DNA of 64,000 bases from Larkinella humicola (GTDB lineage: Bacteria; Bacteroidota; Bacteroidia; Cytophagales; Spirosomataceae): assembly GCF_008727875.1 (NCBI RefSeq), contig NZ_VTWS01000004.1, forward strand, positions 248,001 to 312,000. Direction: 5' to 3'. This document shows, in pieces, positions 17,161 through 26,434 of the stretch. Both the position numbers and the translations under genes were made by a program. The notes under the pieces are model-generated. The model searched no databases. It had not been told where the DNA came from and was given only the letters and a program-made list of their open reading frames with translations. The first letter of the stretch is position 1. Each line of letters opens with the position of its first letter.

Positions 17161-17546
17161 ATAATTACAAGGAGGAAGAGATTAAGTACAGACTATCCCG
17201 CCCAACTGAATCTTTGCAAGATGCACAGGCCCTAATTGCGATAGAAAGCTGGAACGGTGCCGCAAACCGTCTTTATTATGCAGCTTACTATGTGGTAGTC
17301 GCACTCATGGTAAAACATGAAATTAAGATTACTTCCCACGATGGTGCAAAACATATGCTCGGCCTGCATTTTGTGAAAACCGGTCGGCTAGACGTCCGAT
17401 TTAGTAAGATTTACGGTCACCTATTTAATACACGTCAAAGTGGCGATTATGGCAATTTTATCTATCATTCGTCAGAAAAGATTTTGCCATTACTAGACGA
17501 AACCGAACAATTCATTGCTGCCGTCCGGCAGTTAGTAGCTGAATAA
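17157..17546 (+). CDS. HEPN-domain protein (UPF0332-like), partner of MNT
   Basis: 129 residues, all helical. Family marks are the NGAANRLYYAAYYVVVALM helix and RQSGDYGNF (Arg93, Asp97-Tyr98). An R-x6-H arrangement, Arg81 to His88 in RFSKIYGH, could be the Rx4-6H catalytic site of HEPN ribonucleases, but this subfamily often lacks activity evidence. It starts inside the MNT gene's stop and ends one base before the serS ATG, so all three must be on one message. Toxin function is inferred. Confidence 0.8.
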   Translation: MNNYKEEEIKYRLSRPTESLQDAQALIAIESWNGAANRLYYAAYYVVVALMVKHEIKITSHDGAKHMLGLHFVKTGRLDVRFSKIYGHLFNTRQSGDYGNFIYHSSEKILPLLDETEQFIAAVRQLVAE

Positions 17547-17547
17547 C

Positions 17548-18819
17548 ATGCTTTTACTTCCATTCATTCGCGACAATAAAGAAGCCACCCTGGCGGGGCT
17601 GAAAAAGAAACGGTTTGCCAATGCAGAAACCGCCGTCGAGCAGGTGCTGGCGTTCGATCAGCAACGGCGCGATGCCCAAAAAGAACTGGAAGACGTCCTG
17701 GCCCGCTCCAACGCCAAAGCCAAAGAAATCGGGGCGTTGATGAAAGCCGGACAAAAAGCCGAAGCAGAGGCCGCCAAAGTCGAAACCGCCGAACTCAAAA
17801 CGCGCTCGAAAGAACTGGAAGAAAGCCTGAAAATCGCCGAGCAGCAGTTGCAGGAGGTTTTGGTGACCTTGCCGAATCTGCCCCACAGCAGCGTTCCGGA
17901 AGGTCGTACGCCCGAGGATAATGAGGTGGTTCTGGAACATGGCGAAATTCCAACCTTGCCCGAAGGCGCATTGCCGCACTGGGATCTGATCAAAAAATAC
18001 GAGATCATCGACTTTGAACTGGGCAATAAAATCACCGGCGCCGGTTTTCCGGTGTACCGGGGAAAAGGCGCACGGATTCAGCGGGCGATGATCAATTTCT
18101 TTCTGGACGAGGCACTGAAAGCCGGTTATTTCGAAATTCAGCCGCCGATTTTGATCAACGAAGATTCGGGGTTTGGCACGGGTCAGTTGCCCGACAAAGA
18201 AGGGCAGATGTATTTTGCCACCGAGGACAAACTGTATCTGATTCCAACAGCGGAAGTACCTATCACTAATTTATACCGTGACGTCATTTTATCGGACGAT
18301 CAATTGCCGGTCAAGAACGTTGGGCACACGCCCTGTTTCCGGCGCGAAGCCGGTTCCTGGGGCGCACACGTTCGGGGTTTGAACCGCTTGCACCAGTTTG
18401 ATAAAGTAGAGATTGTGCAAATCCGCAAACCGGAAGAATCGTATCAGGCACTGGAAGAAATGAGTCTGCACGTCCAGCTATTGTTGCAGAAACTGGAACT
18501 GCCCTACCGCGTCCTGCGGCTTTGCGGGGGCGATATGGGTTTTACGTCTGCGCTGACCTACGACATGGAAGTGTGGTCGGCGGCTCAGCAACGCTGGCTG
18601 GAAGTGAGTTCGGTATCCAACTTTGAAACCTATCAGTCCAACCGCCTGAAACTCCGCTCACGGGTCGAGGGAAAAACCCAACTGCTGCATACCCTGAACG
18701 GTTCGGCCCTGGCGTTGCCCCGGATTCTGGCGGCCATTCTGGAAAATAACCAGACGCCGGAAGGCGTTCGGATTCCGAAGGTGCTGGTGCCGTATTGCGG
18801 GTTTGACATGATCAATTAG
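17548..18819 (+). CDS. serS: Seryl-tRNA synthetase
   Basis: 423 residues, full-length class II synthetase that charges tRNA-Ser (and tRNA-Sec where present). The N-terminal tRNA-binding coiled coil covers about residues 30-110. Catalytic motifs: PITNLYRD, motif 2 GHTPCFRREAGS and motif 3 NGSALALPRILAAILEN. The ATG follows the HEPN stop by one base; no separate promoter room exists, so serS is probably expressed from the promoter of the MNT-HEPN pair or from one inside it. A strong hairpin terminator follows. Confidence 0.95.
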   Translation: MLLLPFIRDNKEATLAGLKKKRFANAETAVEQVLAFDQQRRDAQKELEDVLARSNAKAKEIGALMKAGQKAEAEAAKVETAELKTRSKELEESLKIAEQQLQEVLVTLPNLPHSSVPEGRTPEDNEVVLEHGEIPTLPEGALPHWDLIKKYEIIDFELGNKITGAGFPVYRGKGARIQRAMINFFLDEALKAGYFEIQPPILINEDSGFGTGQLPDKEGQMYFATEDKLYLIPTAEVPITNLYRDVILSDDQLPVKNVGHTPCFRREAGSWGAHVRGLNRLHQFDKVEIVQIRKPEESYQALEEMSLHVQLLLQKLELPYRVLRLCGGDMGFTSALTYDMEVWSAAQQRWLEVSSVSNFETYQSNRLKLRSRVEGKTQLLHTLNGSALALPRILAAILENNQTPEGVRIPKVLVPYCGFDMIN

Positions 18820-18821
18820 GC

Positions 18822-18860
18822 GCGACGCTTCCGGCTGTCCGGAAGCGTCGCTCGCTTTTT
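18822..18860 (+). terminator. Intrinsic terminator after serS
   Basis: Thirteen-base perfect arms GCGACGCTTCCGG/CCGGAAGCGTCGC (18822-18834, 18839-18851), CTGT loop, then TCGCTTTTT. It ends against the convergent surE stop, so it may serve serS only. Confidence 0.85.
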
Positions 18861-19598
18861 CTAGACAATAGCGGGTTGCTCCAGTGCTTTCCGGAGCACT
18901 TTTTCGTCGGTTAAATCAAGCCGCAAAGGTGTGATGGATACATAGCCCTGATCGATAGCCCAGCGGTCGGTTCCTTCTTCGGCCGGTTCCAACGGGGTTA
19001 CCGTAAACCAGTAATGTTTGCGCCCCAACGGGTCCATACCCGGCACAATCGTACCATCGTATAGCCGAACCGACTGCCGGGTCCACCGGATCTCGGTCGG
19101 TTGCTGGGGAAAATTGACGTTGTAGAGCGACAACTCCGTATCTTTCAGTAACAACTCCAGTGTTTTGGCCACAAACGGCTCCAGGGCCTTGAAGTCCGGC
19201 TCGGTCTTGCCGACCGGCGTACTGAGCGCGATGCCTTTGATGCCGAGCAAAACCGCCTGCTTGGCAGCCGCCAGTGTTCCCGAATGCCACATGGAGTTGC
19301 CCAGGTTCGGCCCCATGTTGATCCCCGACAACACTACATCAGTATGTCCCCACAAGTGCGTTCCCAGTGCCACACAATCGGCGGGGGTGCCGTTGACGCG
19401 GTAGGCGTCGATGCCTTCAAACTTGATGGGGGAGGTTTTGTAGGAAAGCGGTCGGGAATGGGTGACCGCATGGCCCATCGACGATTGCTCTACGTCGGGA
19501 GCGACAACACGAACTTCCCCGAACCGGGAGGCTATTTGGGCCAGAGCGGCAATGCCCGGGCTGTATATGCCGTCATCGTTGGTGATTAAAATTCTCAT
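18861..19598 (-). CDS. surE: 5'/3'-nucleotidase SurE
   Basis: 245 residues. Metal site begins with Asp8-Asp9 in ILITNDDGIYSPGI; APDVEQSSMGHAVT and SGINMGPNLGNSMWHSGTLAAA give the rest of the active site. SurE removes phosphate from nucleoside monophosphates and is linked to survival in stationary phase. It is divergent from the lipid kinase gene. Confidence 0.93.
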   Translation of the reverse strand: MRILITNDDGIYSPGIAALAQIASRFGEVRVVAPDVEQSSMGHAVTHSRPLSYKTSPIKFEGIDAYRVNGTPADCVALGTHLWGHTDVVLSGINMGPNLGNSMWHSGTLAAAKQAVLLGIKGIALSTPVGKTEPDFKALEPFVAKTLELLLKDTELSLYNVNFPQQPTEIRWTRQSVRLYDGTIVPGMDPLGRKHYWFTVTPLEPAEEGTDRWAIDQGYVSITPLRLDLTDEKVLRKALEQPAIV

Positions 19599-19674
19599 GG
19601 CAGTACCATTTTTGTCTTCTTATTCCAACAGAAAAACCGTTCGGGATGTTTAATAGATCATTCGAACGGACTTT

Positions 19675-20577
19675 ATGAAAATCGCTCAGCTCTTACATAA
19701 TCCCGGTGCCGGTGATGAGGAACATTCCCGGAAAGAACTCATGGCACTCATTGAATCGGAAGGTTTTGTTTGCCGATATGCTTCTACGAAGAAAAACGAC
19801 TGGAAAGAATTGAAATCCGACGTCGATTTTCTGGTCGTTGCGGGGGGAGACGGCACCGTGCGAAAGGTCGCCAAACATCTTTTGAACCGGAAGCTAATCG
19901 AAAAACCGTTGCCAATTGCCCTGTTGCCCAGCGGAACGGCCAATAACATTGCGGGGACATTGAACATTCCGGCTGACGATCCACAACCAGTTGTCCAAAG
20001 CTGGCGCACGGATCAGCGGAAGAGGTTCGATGTCGGGCTGGTGCAAGGCTTACCCAAAAAGCAGTTTTTCCTGGAGGGAATCGGGTACGGCGTTTTTCCC
20101 CAGTTAATGAAAGAGATGAAGGAGCATCCGGTCAATTCGTCCGATTCGCCGGAAGACAAACTTCGTATAGCGCTGGAAATCCTTTCGGAAATCGTTCAGA
20201 CGTACCAGGTTCAGTCGTGCCGGATTGAAGTGGATGGCGTCGATTATTCGGGCGAGTATCTGCTGGTGGAGGTGATGAACATTCGCTCCATCGGCCCCAA
20301 TCTGGTGCTGGCTCCGGCCGCCGATCCCGGCGACGGGCTGTTCGAGGTGGTGCTGGTTTCGGAAAGCCAGCGCGACGGGCTGCTGACCTACGTGCAGAAC
20401 CGGCTCCAGGGCGTCGAAGGCGACTATTGGGGAACGGTTTTGAAAGGAAAATCCATCCACATGCAGTGGGAAGGCGTCGAAATGCACCTGGACGACCAAT
20501 TGATTAAATCCAAAAAGCCCCGGGCGTTGCAACTGACGCTGAGCGAAGGGCTTCTCACGTTTTTAGGGGCTGGTTGA
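19675..20577 (+). CDS. Diacylglycerol kinase-like lipid kinase
   Basis: 300 residues. DAGK catalytic domain with the GGDGT nucleotide loop at 57-61 and the PSGTANNIAGTLNIP segment, then a beta-sandwich C-terminal domain containing GPNLVLAPAADPGDGLFEV. Soluble DgkB/YegS-type enzymes phosphorylate diacylglycerol or related lipids at the membrane face. The exact lipid is not inferable. Confidence 0.85.
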   Translation: MKIAQLLHNPGAGDEEHSRKELMALIESEGFVCRYASTKKNDWKELKSDVDFLVVAGGDGTVRKVAKHLLNRKLIEKPLPIALLPSGTANNIAGTLNIPADDPQPVVQSWRTDQRKRFDVGLVQGLPKKQFFLEGIGYGVFPQLMKEMKEHPVNSSDSPEDKLRIALEILSEIVQTYQVQSCRIEVDGVDYSGEYLLVEVMNIRSIGPNLVLAPAADPGDGLFEVVLVSESQRDGLLTYVQNRLQGVEGDYWGTVLKGKSIHMQWEGVEMHLDDQLIKSKKPRALQLTLSEGLLTFLGAG

Positions 20578-20612
20578 TGGGCCACAACCACTTAACCGAA
20601 TACTATTACACA

Positions 20613-22058
20613 TTATTGATAAGCAAAATTTATTGGCATGGTGTATTTAACTTTTACCTTTCGGCCGCGTTGAATACCTGGAGTCCATTTTCCACTGGTG
20701 GCTTTCACGACTCGAACAGCTTCTTCATCCGCACCATAACCAATACCTTTCATAACTTTTACATCCTCAACATTCCCTTCCGTGTCGATAACAAAGCCGA
20801 TAACAACTCTTCCCTGAACTCTCGCTCGGGAAGCTTCAACCGGATAACGAATAGTGCTGCCTAAAAACCTTCCCAATGCCGACATCCCACCTTTAAATTC
20901 CGGCTGTTTTTCAGGTTCATCGTACGTCATAACATCACCTTTTTCGTTATACAGCTTGCCGGTGAGAAACTTACCATTTTCGTACGTTTCCCGGTAAGCT
21001 AACTGATCATTTCTGAATCGCCCGATCCATTCACCATCTTTTAAACTGTTTTTCAGTGCTCCGCTTTCCAGAAGCAGTTTCCCGTTGCTTCGTGAAGCAT
21101 AGGTTGCTTGTCCGGTTCCTTTTATAACTGTAGGATGACCCGTCGAGTCAAACTGGCTGATCAATTGAAAATGAATGGAAGTTTCTGCACTGAGGTCGCG
21201 CAAGGCAATTTGACGAAGTTGACCATTTGGATACCAGAGCCATTCCTGGGTTTTCTTCTCATCGATCGACTCCTCCAGACGCTTTACCGTCCCATTTCGG
21301 TAATAATAAAGTGATGATCGGGAGCCTAGGCCATCACTATGGGGTTCTACCGATAGCAGTGAGCCATCTGCAAAAAAAGAATACTGCGTTTCCTGAACTA
21401 TGCCTTTTTTATCGAAAGTTTGAAGACGATAAGCCTCTACTGAATCGGGCAGAGCCGGATCATGATCGTTGTGGTAGGTAAAGGGCGCTTTCTTAAACTG
21501 ATATCGGTCAAATTCTTTCCAGTTCTTTCCTGATTTCCGGTAAATAATGGGATCTCCGTTTGGATAACCGAGTGTATCGACCGGTGTATCAAGCAGGTAC
21601 GAGGCTTTGCTTTCATCCGTAATCAAGAGTGCTTTGTCATCAAAATATCGGCTGACCCTATCCTGTTTGTAGTCCAGACCCGTTGGCGCAAACCGAACCG
21701 GATACGTAAACTGCTGGCGAACCGGCTGGCCACCTTTCAACGCCGGTTTCCAGGCGTTGAACAGACTCAAAACCCGCATGGCCTCGCGGTCGCAATCGGG
21801 GCGGAGGCTGCGGAGCGTTTTTACTTCCGAAACCGTGCCGTTGGGTTCAACCACCCCCGACAGAATGACGATACCTTTGATCCGGCTCACTTCGGCCGGA
21901 TACGGCATTCGCAGGTTAACGTCGATAAACTTTTCCAGCAGTGCGATACCGCCAATGGGCCGGGCCGCCGAATCGACTTCGAAATCTTTGTAAGCGGTCT
22001 GGGCGCGAACCGCCAACGACATTGATAGCAAAAACAGGATGTAAAAACAACGTTTCAT
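20613..22058 (-). CDS. Energy transducer TonB-like protein with MORN-type repeats
   Basis: 482 residues with a signal peptide (MKRCFYILFLLSMSLAVRAQ). Two TonB C-terminal-like domains bracket the protein: one near residues 35-125 (YPAEVSRIKGIVILSGVVE) and one at the end (KGGMSALGRFLGSTIRYP, then RVVIGFVIDTEGNVEDV). Between them are MORN_2-like repeats such as YYRNGTVKRLEES and WYPNGQLRQIALRD. This is the common Bacteroidota 'TonB family protein' that lacks a normal N-terminal membrane anchor and Pro-rich linker, so true ExbBD-driven energy transfer is doubtful. The Met eight codons upstream would spoil the signal peptide. Confidence 0.75.
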   Translation of the reverse strand: MKRCFYILFLLSMSLAVRAQTAYKDFEVDSAARPIGGIALLEKFIDVNLRMPYPAEVSRIKGIVILSGVVEPNGTVSEVKTLRSLRPDCDREAMRVLSLFNAWKPALKGGQPVRQQFTYPVRFAPTGLDYKQDRVSRYFDDKALLITDESKASYLLDTPVDTLGYPNGDPIIYRKSGKNWKEFDRYQFKKAPFTYHNDHDPALPDSVEAYRLQTFDKKGIVQETQYSFFADGSLLSVEPHSDGLGSRSSLYYYRNGTVKRLEESIDEKKTQEWLWYPNGQLRQIALRDLSAETSIHFQLISQFDSTGHPTVIKGTGQATYASRSNGKLLLESGALKNSLKDGEWIGRFRNDQLAYRETYENGKFLTGKLYNEKGDVMTYDEPEKQPEFKGGMSALGRFLGSTIRYPVEASRARVQGRVVIGFVIDTEGNVEDVKVMKGIGYGADEEAVRVVKATSGKWTPGIQRGRKVKVKYTMPINFAYQ

Positions 22059-22120
22059 GGGTGGATATGAAAATTTTGGCATCTAAGGTATAAAAAATAC
22101 TACTAATTCCCTTTCATCAT

Positions 22121-23857
22121 CTATTTGCCCGTCATGGGTGGTTTTCCGGTGCCAAAATCATCGGGCAGTCGCTGGAGCCACAGATTGCGAACCCGCCCGT
22201 TCGACATCCGGATGCCCAAAATCTGTTCCGCCGGGTTGCGAACCACATCGATGGTTTGCACATACCACCAGGGAGCCTGCAAACGGTCTTTAGAAACAAC
22301 ACTGATGGACACTTCGCCGTGGTGGACATGCCTTAGTTTCAGCGTATCGTCTTTCTGAATGATGGTATAAATGGTTTCCAGTTCCGGGCTGTAATACTGG
22401 CCGACGAGTTGTTTCTTCTGCTCCGCCGAAATCTCAAACGGTTTGACCCGTTTTCCCGGATGATGGCCATTCTGGATAAGCGTGATCTGGCTCACTTTTC
22501 CGGTTTGCGGGCGATGAAAGATTACTTTGGCATCCACGACTTTTAAAAAGAACGTGGTGTCGGACGATGGAAACAGCTCGGCCTCGGCCTGAGGCTGCCC
22601 CGTGGCCTGTGTGAAATACCGGTTGCCGTCCCGCTTGAACGACAGGATAAAACCGGGTGCTTCGGAAAGTTCATACTCACCGGCATAGGTATCGAAGAGC
22701 GCGGGGTCAATGGCATGCACGTTGGCAAGAGTCGGAGCCGTCGGGGCTTTCACGACCTTGTCCGTTTTTAACTGCGAAGCCAGGTAAATATCGGCCAGCT
22801 CGAAGGCTTTTTTGGCCGGATCAAACTCGGCCTGGTTGCTCAACACGATAAAACCGTAGTCTTCTTTCGGAAAATAGCACAGAAAGGACCGAAAACCGGC
22901 GTCGCTGCCCCCGTGATTGATGTGCGACAACCCTTTGTACTGGCCATGCACGAGCGCAAAAGCATAGGGCAGGGTGTCGCCTTTGGTAAGCCGCCCCCGT
23001 TCCAGCATCTGTGTCATGGTGGCCTGGTTGCCGACGGCGGGCGAGCGGAAATTGCCAATCCAGTGCGCCAGATCGTTCACCGTCGTGAATAAACTGGTGG
23101 CACCCGCGTTGGCGTAACTCAGCACGCTTTTTTTGTAGGCATTCGGGCCGTCGCCTTTCGAAAACGAATACGCCCGACCTTTGACAATCCGTTCGTGATC
23201 GTCGTAAAACAAGGTGTTTTTCATGCCCAGCGGCTTGAAAACCCGCGCTTGCATCCACTCCCGAAACGGTTGTTTCGTTACGCGGGCGATGATTTCACCC
23301 AGTAATGTATACCCCGTATTGCAATAGGTGTAGGCCGAACCTGGCTCAAAATTCAGTTCCTGCTGCCGTTTGACGAGGTTGAAAACCTGTTCTTTGGTAA
23401 TGACGTCGTCCAGTTGCCAACCCGCCATCGCCAGCAGATTCCACTGGTCGCGCAAGCCGCTGGTGTGGTGAATGAGGTGCCGGATGGTTATCCTTTTGCC
23501 AAAATCGGGCACTTCCGGCAGGTAGTTGTGAATGTCATCGTCCAGCGATAGTTTGCCTTCCTGCGCCAGCAGCACAATCCCGAAGGCCGTAAACTGTTTC
23601 GACAAAGAAGCCACGTGGAAAATGGTTTCCGGGCCAATCGGCGCCCCGGTTTCCACGTCGGCTTCACCAAATCCTTTGGCATAAATCAGCTTGCCCTGAT
23701 GCACCACCCCGACGGCAGCTCCGGGGCTACCGGTTTTTTTCCATTCCCGAAAAAGTGAATCGGCCCGGATTGCCAGTTTGGGCGATTGGGCCAGGGTGAA
23801 TGAACCGGAAAGAACGAGCAGGATCAGAGAGGAGAGGAGTTGGAGGTGCGGCTTCAT
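22121..23857 (-). CDS. Serine hydrolase, class C beta-lactamase/penicillin-binding family
   Basis: 578 residues with a signal peptide ending SGSFTLAQ. The SxxK nucleophile motif is SLSK (Ser84, Lys87), followed by the YxN motif in YCNTGYTLLG and the third element HGGSDAGF. The C-terminal 200 residues form a separate beta-rich domain of the DUF3471 type. Such proteins are periplasmic esterases or D-aminopeptidases more often than lactamases. Next to the TonB-like gene with 62 bases between; could share its transcript. Confidence 0.82.
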   Translation of the reverse strand: MKPHLQLLSSLILLVLSGSFTLAQSPKLAIRADSLFREWKKTGSPGAAVGVVHQGKLIYAKGFGEADVETGAPIGPETIFHVASLSKQFTAFGIVLLAQEGKLSLDDDIHNYLPEVPDFGKRITIRHLIHHTSGLRDQWNLLAMAGWQLDDVITKEQVFNLVKRQQELNFEPGSAYTYCNTGYTLLGEIIARVTKQPFREWMQARVFKPLGMKNTLFYDDHERIVKGRAYSFSKGDGPNAYKKSVLSYANAGATSLFTTVNDLAHWIGNFRSPAVGNQATMTQMLERGRLTKGDTLPYAFALVHGQYKGLSHINHGGSDAGFRSFLCYFPKEDYGFIVLSNQAEFDPAKKAFELADIYLASQLKTDKVVKAPTAPTLANVHAIDPALFDTYAGEYELSEAPGFILSFKRDGNRYFTQATGQPQAEAELFPSSDTTFFLKVVDAKVIFHRPQTGKVSQITLIQNGHHPGKRVKPFEISAEQKKQLVGQYYSPELETIYTIIQKDDTLKLRHVHHGEVSISVVSKDRLQAPWWYVQTIDVVRNPAEQILGIRMSNGRVRNLWLQRLPDDFGTGKPPMTGK

Positions 23858-23986
23858 GGGCTTACGGTTTTCGGCAAATTAAGCATTTGGTTTGGCAAAA
23901 AACAGAGGGTATACACGGTATTTAAACGCCGTTCGTCCGGCCCTTTTTAGTGGCTGTTAAAGTTTGTTAAGGCATTTCGCCAGGTC

Positions 23987-24349
23987 ATGGAATTCCGGTA
24001 TTTTGCCCGAAATCAGCTCCGCATGCGTCTTCTGAAATTACAGGCCGTTTTCCTCTTTTACCGAACGTTTTGGGTAGTCAGCAACCTCGTAACCGTGGGG
24101 TTGATCGGCGTTAGTCTGCTAAAGCTTGTCGAATACTTCCCGCTTTTTCTGGTTTATTTCCTGTGGTTCAAGCTGCTTTCCGAGGTGGCGGTCTGGTATC
24201 TGGTACGGAAAAATTACCAACCGCGGTTCTGGTTTTACCACAATCTGGGTTTGTCAGAAACCGCCTTGTTCGCTGGGGCTTTTGCAATCGATCTGCTGAT
24301 CGCCTTTCTGTTGATCGGTCTGGCGTATCAACTCATGCGCGTCCTATGA
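23987..24349 (+). CDS. Small membrane protein upstream of an ABC ATPase
   Basis: 120 residues with three likely membrane spans (about 26-48, 50-72 and 92-118) and a basic N-terminus. I do not recognise a family. Its stop overlaps the ATG of the ABC ATPase gene by four bases, which argues for a joint product. It is too short for a normal ABC permease; either it is the membrane part of an odd transporter or a helper. The ATG at 23987 is used; a second Met at residue 12 is possible. Confidence 0.6.
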   Translation: MEFRYFARNQLRMRLLKLQAVFLFYRTFWVVSNLVTVGLIGVSLLKLVEYFPLFLVYFLWFKLLSEVAVWYLVRKNYQPRFWFYHNLGLSETALFAGAFAIDLLIAFLLIGLAYQLMRVL

Positions 24350-25017
24350 ACCGCCAGTCGACTGTGTTGGAAGCCGACGGAATCTGGCTGCAGTTCGGCA
24401 GTCGAAAAATTCTCCAGAGTGTATACATCAAACTGCAAACTGGCCACCTGACAGGTTTGCTGGGCCGCAACGGGAGCGGGAAATCCTGTCTCCTGAAAAG
24501 CATGATGGGCCTGATGCCGACCGAAACCCGGTCCGTACGGGTTGATGGTCACTACGTTGAAAAACCGTATCAGCAGCCTGATTTGATCCGTTATCTGCCC
24601 CAGCATTCGTTCGTTCCCCCCTCGTTGACCATCCGGGCGGCTTTCGACTGGTACGGCGTGAACCTGGACGAAATCGCCGGGGACTATCCAAAAATTGCTG
24701 CCCTGAAAAACCAGCGGATGGGCCGTTTGTCGGGGGGCGAAAAGCGGCTGGCGGAGATTTTGCTGGTTCTAAAATCCGATACGGCTTTTGTTTTGCTGGA
24801 TGAACCCTTCTCACACCTGATGCCGGTTCAGATTGAGCAGTTGCACGCGACGATCCGGCAGGAATCCCGGCGCAAAGGCATTCTTCTGTCCGATCATCTC
24901 TATCGCTCCGTGCTGGATCTCAGCGATTCCGTCTACTTTCTTAATACCGGCGGGCGAACCGTCCGGCTGGAGGCTCCGGAACAGGATTTGAAAGACCGGG
25001 GCTACCTGAGTTCGTGA
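24346..25017 (+). CDS. ABC transporter ATP-binding protein
   Basis: 223 residues. Walker A GRNGSGKS at 40-47, Q-loop region with PQHSF, signature LSGGEKRLAEILL, Walker B FVLLDEPFSHL and the switch region SDHLYRSVLDL. It is a stand-alone nucleotide-binding domain of the LolD/CcmA-like size. The only adjacent membrane gene encodes a 120-residue protein. Seventy-five bases later the YHYH-SCO genes begin on the same strand, so a link with metal or cofactor traffic is possible but unproven. Confidence 0.85.
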   Translation: MNRQSTVLEADGIWLQFGSRKILQSVYIKLQTGHLTGLLGRNGSGKSCLLKSMMGLMPTETRSVRVDGHYVEKPYQQPDLIRYLPQHSFVPPSLTIRAAFDWYGVNLDEIAGDYPKIAALKNQRMGRLSGGEKRLAEILLVLKSDTAFVLLDEPFSHLMPVQIEQLHATIRQESRRKGILLSDHLYRSVLDLSDSVYFLNTGGRTVRLEAPEQDLKDRGYLSS

Positions 25018-25092
25018 TGAAAAGTTTTTGGCGGAAAATGTGCCTTTGGCGATTCCGCGCGTCTAAAGGGAAAGCCCTTCGCAAACTGACCG

Positions 25093-25860
25093 ATGAGAAA
25101 AAAGAACCTGGCCATCTTTCTGACCGGCCTGATCCTGCTAACCGCTGCTGGTATACCCATTGCCTGCCAGGATGATCCCGATCCCGAGTTTGAAATCATT
25201 TTGACGGACGTGCCGGAGGTGTATCAAAAAATCTACGGTGCCACCAGCATCACGCGTTCCGGCGATTACATAACGATCAAAACAACGGGCGTTCCCGACC
25301 ATAAAAGCCCGTATTTTCAGAATACCCGCTGGGCCACGGCGCAATACGAAGCCTATACCGGGACCAATACCGCCTGGAAGCAAAATCCGAACAAAATCGT
25401 GTCCTTTAGCTATGCCTTCCGGCTGCCGGTTTCGCCGAAAGAAGCAACCACCAAATCGGCGACGGCGGGCGGCCCCATTGGCGTTTCCCTCAACGGCGTT
25501 CCGTTCTTCAACCAATATGCCGCCATGCAGGCTCCACTTACGGATGAAATCAACGGTTTCGATCAGTATAACGGCCACCCCGCCCAGGCTGGAGATTACC
25601 ACTACCACGCCGAACCGACTTACCTAACCGCCAACAAAGGCAAAGAAGCCCTGCTGGGTTTTTTGCTCGACGGTTTTCCGGTCTACGGGCCCGTTGAAAA
25701 TGGCAAAACCGTTACAAACAGCGATCTGGATAAATACCACGGTCATTCCCACGCGACAGCAGATTATCCGAAAGGCATTTACCATTACCACATCACGGCC
25801 ACCGAGCCCTACATCAACGGCAACGACTATTATGGGACGCCGGGGACGTATACCAAATAA
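25093..25860 (+). CDS. YHYH-domain lipoprotein
   Basis: 255 residues. Signal peptide with a lipobox-like IPIAC (Cys25), so it should be a lipoprotein. The YHYH domain is evident: DYHYHAEPTY, then LLDGFPVYGPVENG, DKYHGHSH and YPKGIYHYHIT. The clustered His and Tyr residues suggest metal binding, although the family has no settled function. The tail DYYGTPGTYTK overlaps the start of the next gene in another frame. Context: followed by a MORN lipoprotein and a copper-binding SCO protein. Confidence 0.8.
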   Translation: MRKKNLAIFLTGLILLTAAGIPIACQDDPDPEFEIILTDVPEVYQKIYGATSITRSGDYITIKTTGVPDHKSPYFQNTRWATAQYEAYTGTNTAWKQNPNKIVSFSYAFRLPVSPKEATTKSATAGGPIGVSLNGVPFFNQYAAMQAPLTDEINGFDQYNGHPAQAGDYHYHAEPTYLTANKGKEALLGFLLDGFPVYGPVENGKTVTNSDLDKYHGHSHATADYPKGIYHYHITATEPYINGNDYYGTPGTYTK

Positions 25861-26434
25861 CCGGGTTGCGATGCTGGCTCTTGCCCTCCTGGGACTGGCT
25901 TCGTGCGCGGATTTGACAAGCCCAAACCGGTTGGTTATGAACCGCGATACGGCCACCGTATCGGTGAAAAATGGACGGTATTACCTGAATGAAAAACCGT
26001 TTACCGGCCAGTTCTACCAACTGAACGAGTGGGCGGATACGGTTTTTCTTGGCACCTACCAGAACGGACTGGAACACGGTGTTCAGAAAAGTTGGTATGC
26101 AAAAGGGCGGTTGCGGGAGGTCCGGCTTTTTAATCAGGGAGAAAAAGAAGGCCGGCATATCGGCTATTGGGAAAATGGGACTAAGCGGTTTGACTACCTG
26201 TTTGAGCAGGATTTATGGAGCGGTGTTCAGCACGAATGGCACGCCAACGGGCAGCTTTTCAAACAATCACACTATCAGGCGGGCTACGAACAGGGGCTGC
26301 AACGGGTTTGGGATACCGACGGCGCCCTCCTTGCGAATTATGAAGCCCGAAAGGGACGGAATTACGGGAACATTGGCCGGAAAAACTGCCAGTCGATTTG
26401 GCAGAACGATTCGGTTCGGGTGGCTGCTGAGTAG
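25832..26434 (+). CDS. MORN-repeat lipoprotein (YwqK-like)
   Basis: 200 residues from ATG 25832, which lies 29 bases inside the YHYH gene. This start gives a basic n-region (RRGRIPNNR) before MLALALLGLASC, a clear lipobox; starting at the inner Met (25871) would lose the charges. Downstream are MORN_2-type repeats: FLGTYQNGLEHGVQKSWY, HIGYWENGTKRFDYLF, VQHEWHANGQLFKQSHY and QGLQRVWDTDGALLANYE. Proteins of this sort are called YwqK antitoxin-like or 'membrane-binding', with no proven role. Its last 95 bases overlap the next gene. Confidence 0.75.
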   Translation: MGRRGRIPNNRVAMLALALLGLASCADLTSPNRLVMNRDTATVSVKNGRYYLNEKPFTGQFYQLNEWADTVFLGTYQNGLEHGVQKSWYAKGRLREVRLFNQGEKEGRHIGYWENGTKRFDYLFEQDLWSGVQHEWHANGQLFKQSHYQAGYEQGLQRVWDTDGALLANYEARKGRNYGNIGRKNCQSIWQNDSVRVAAE

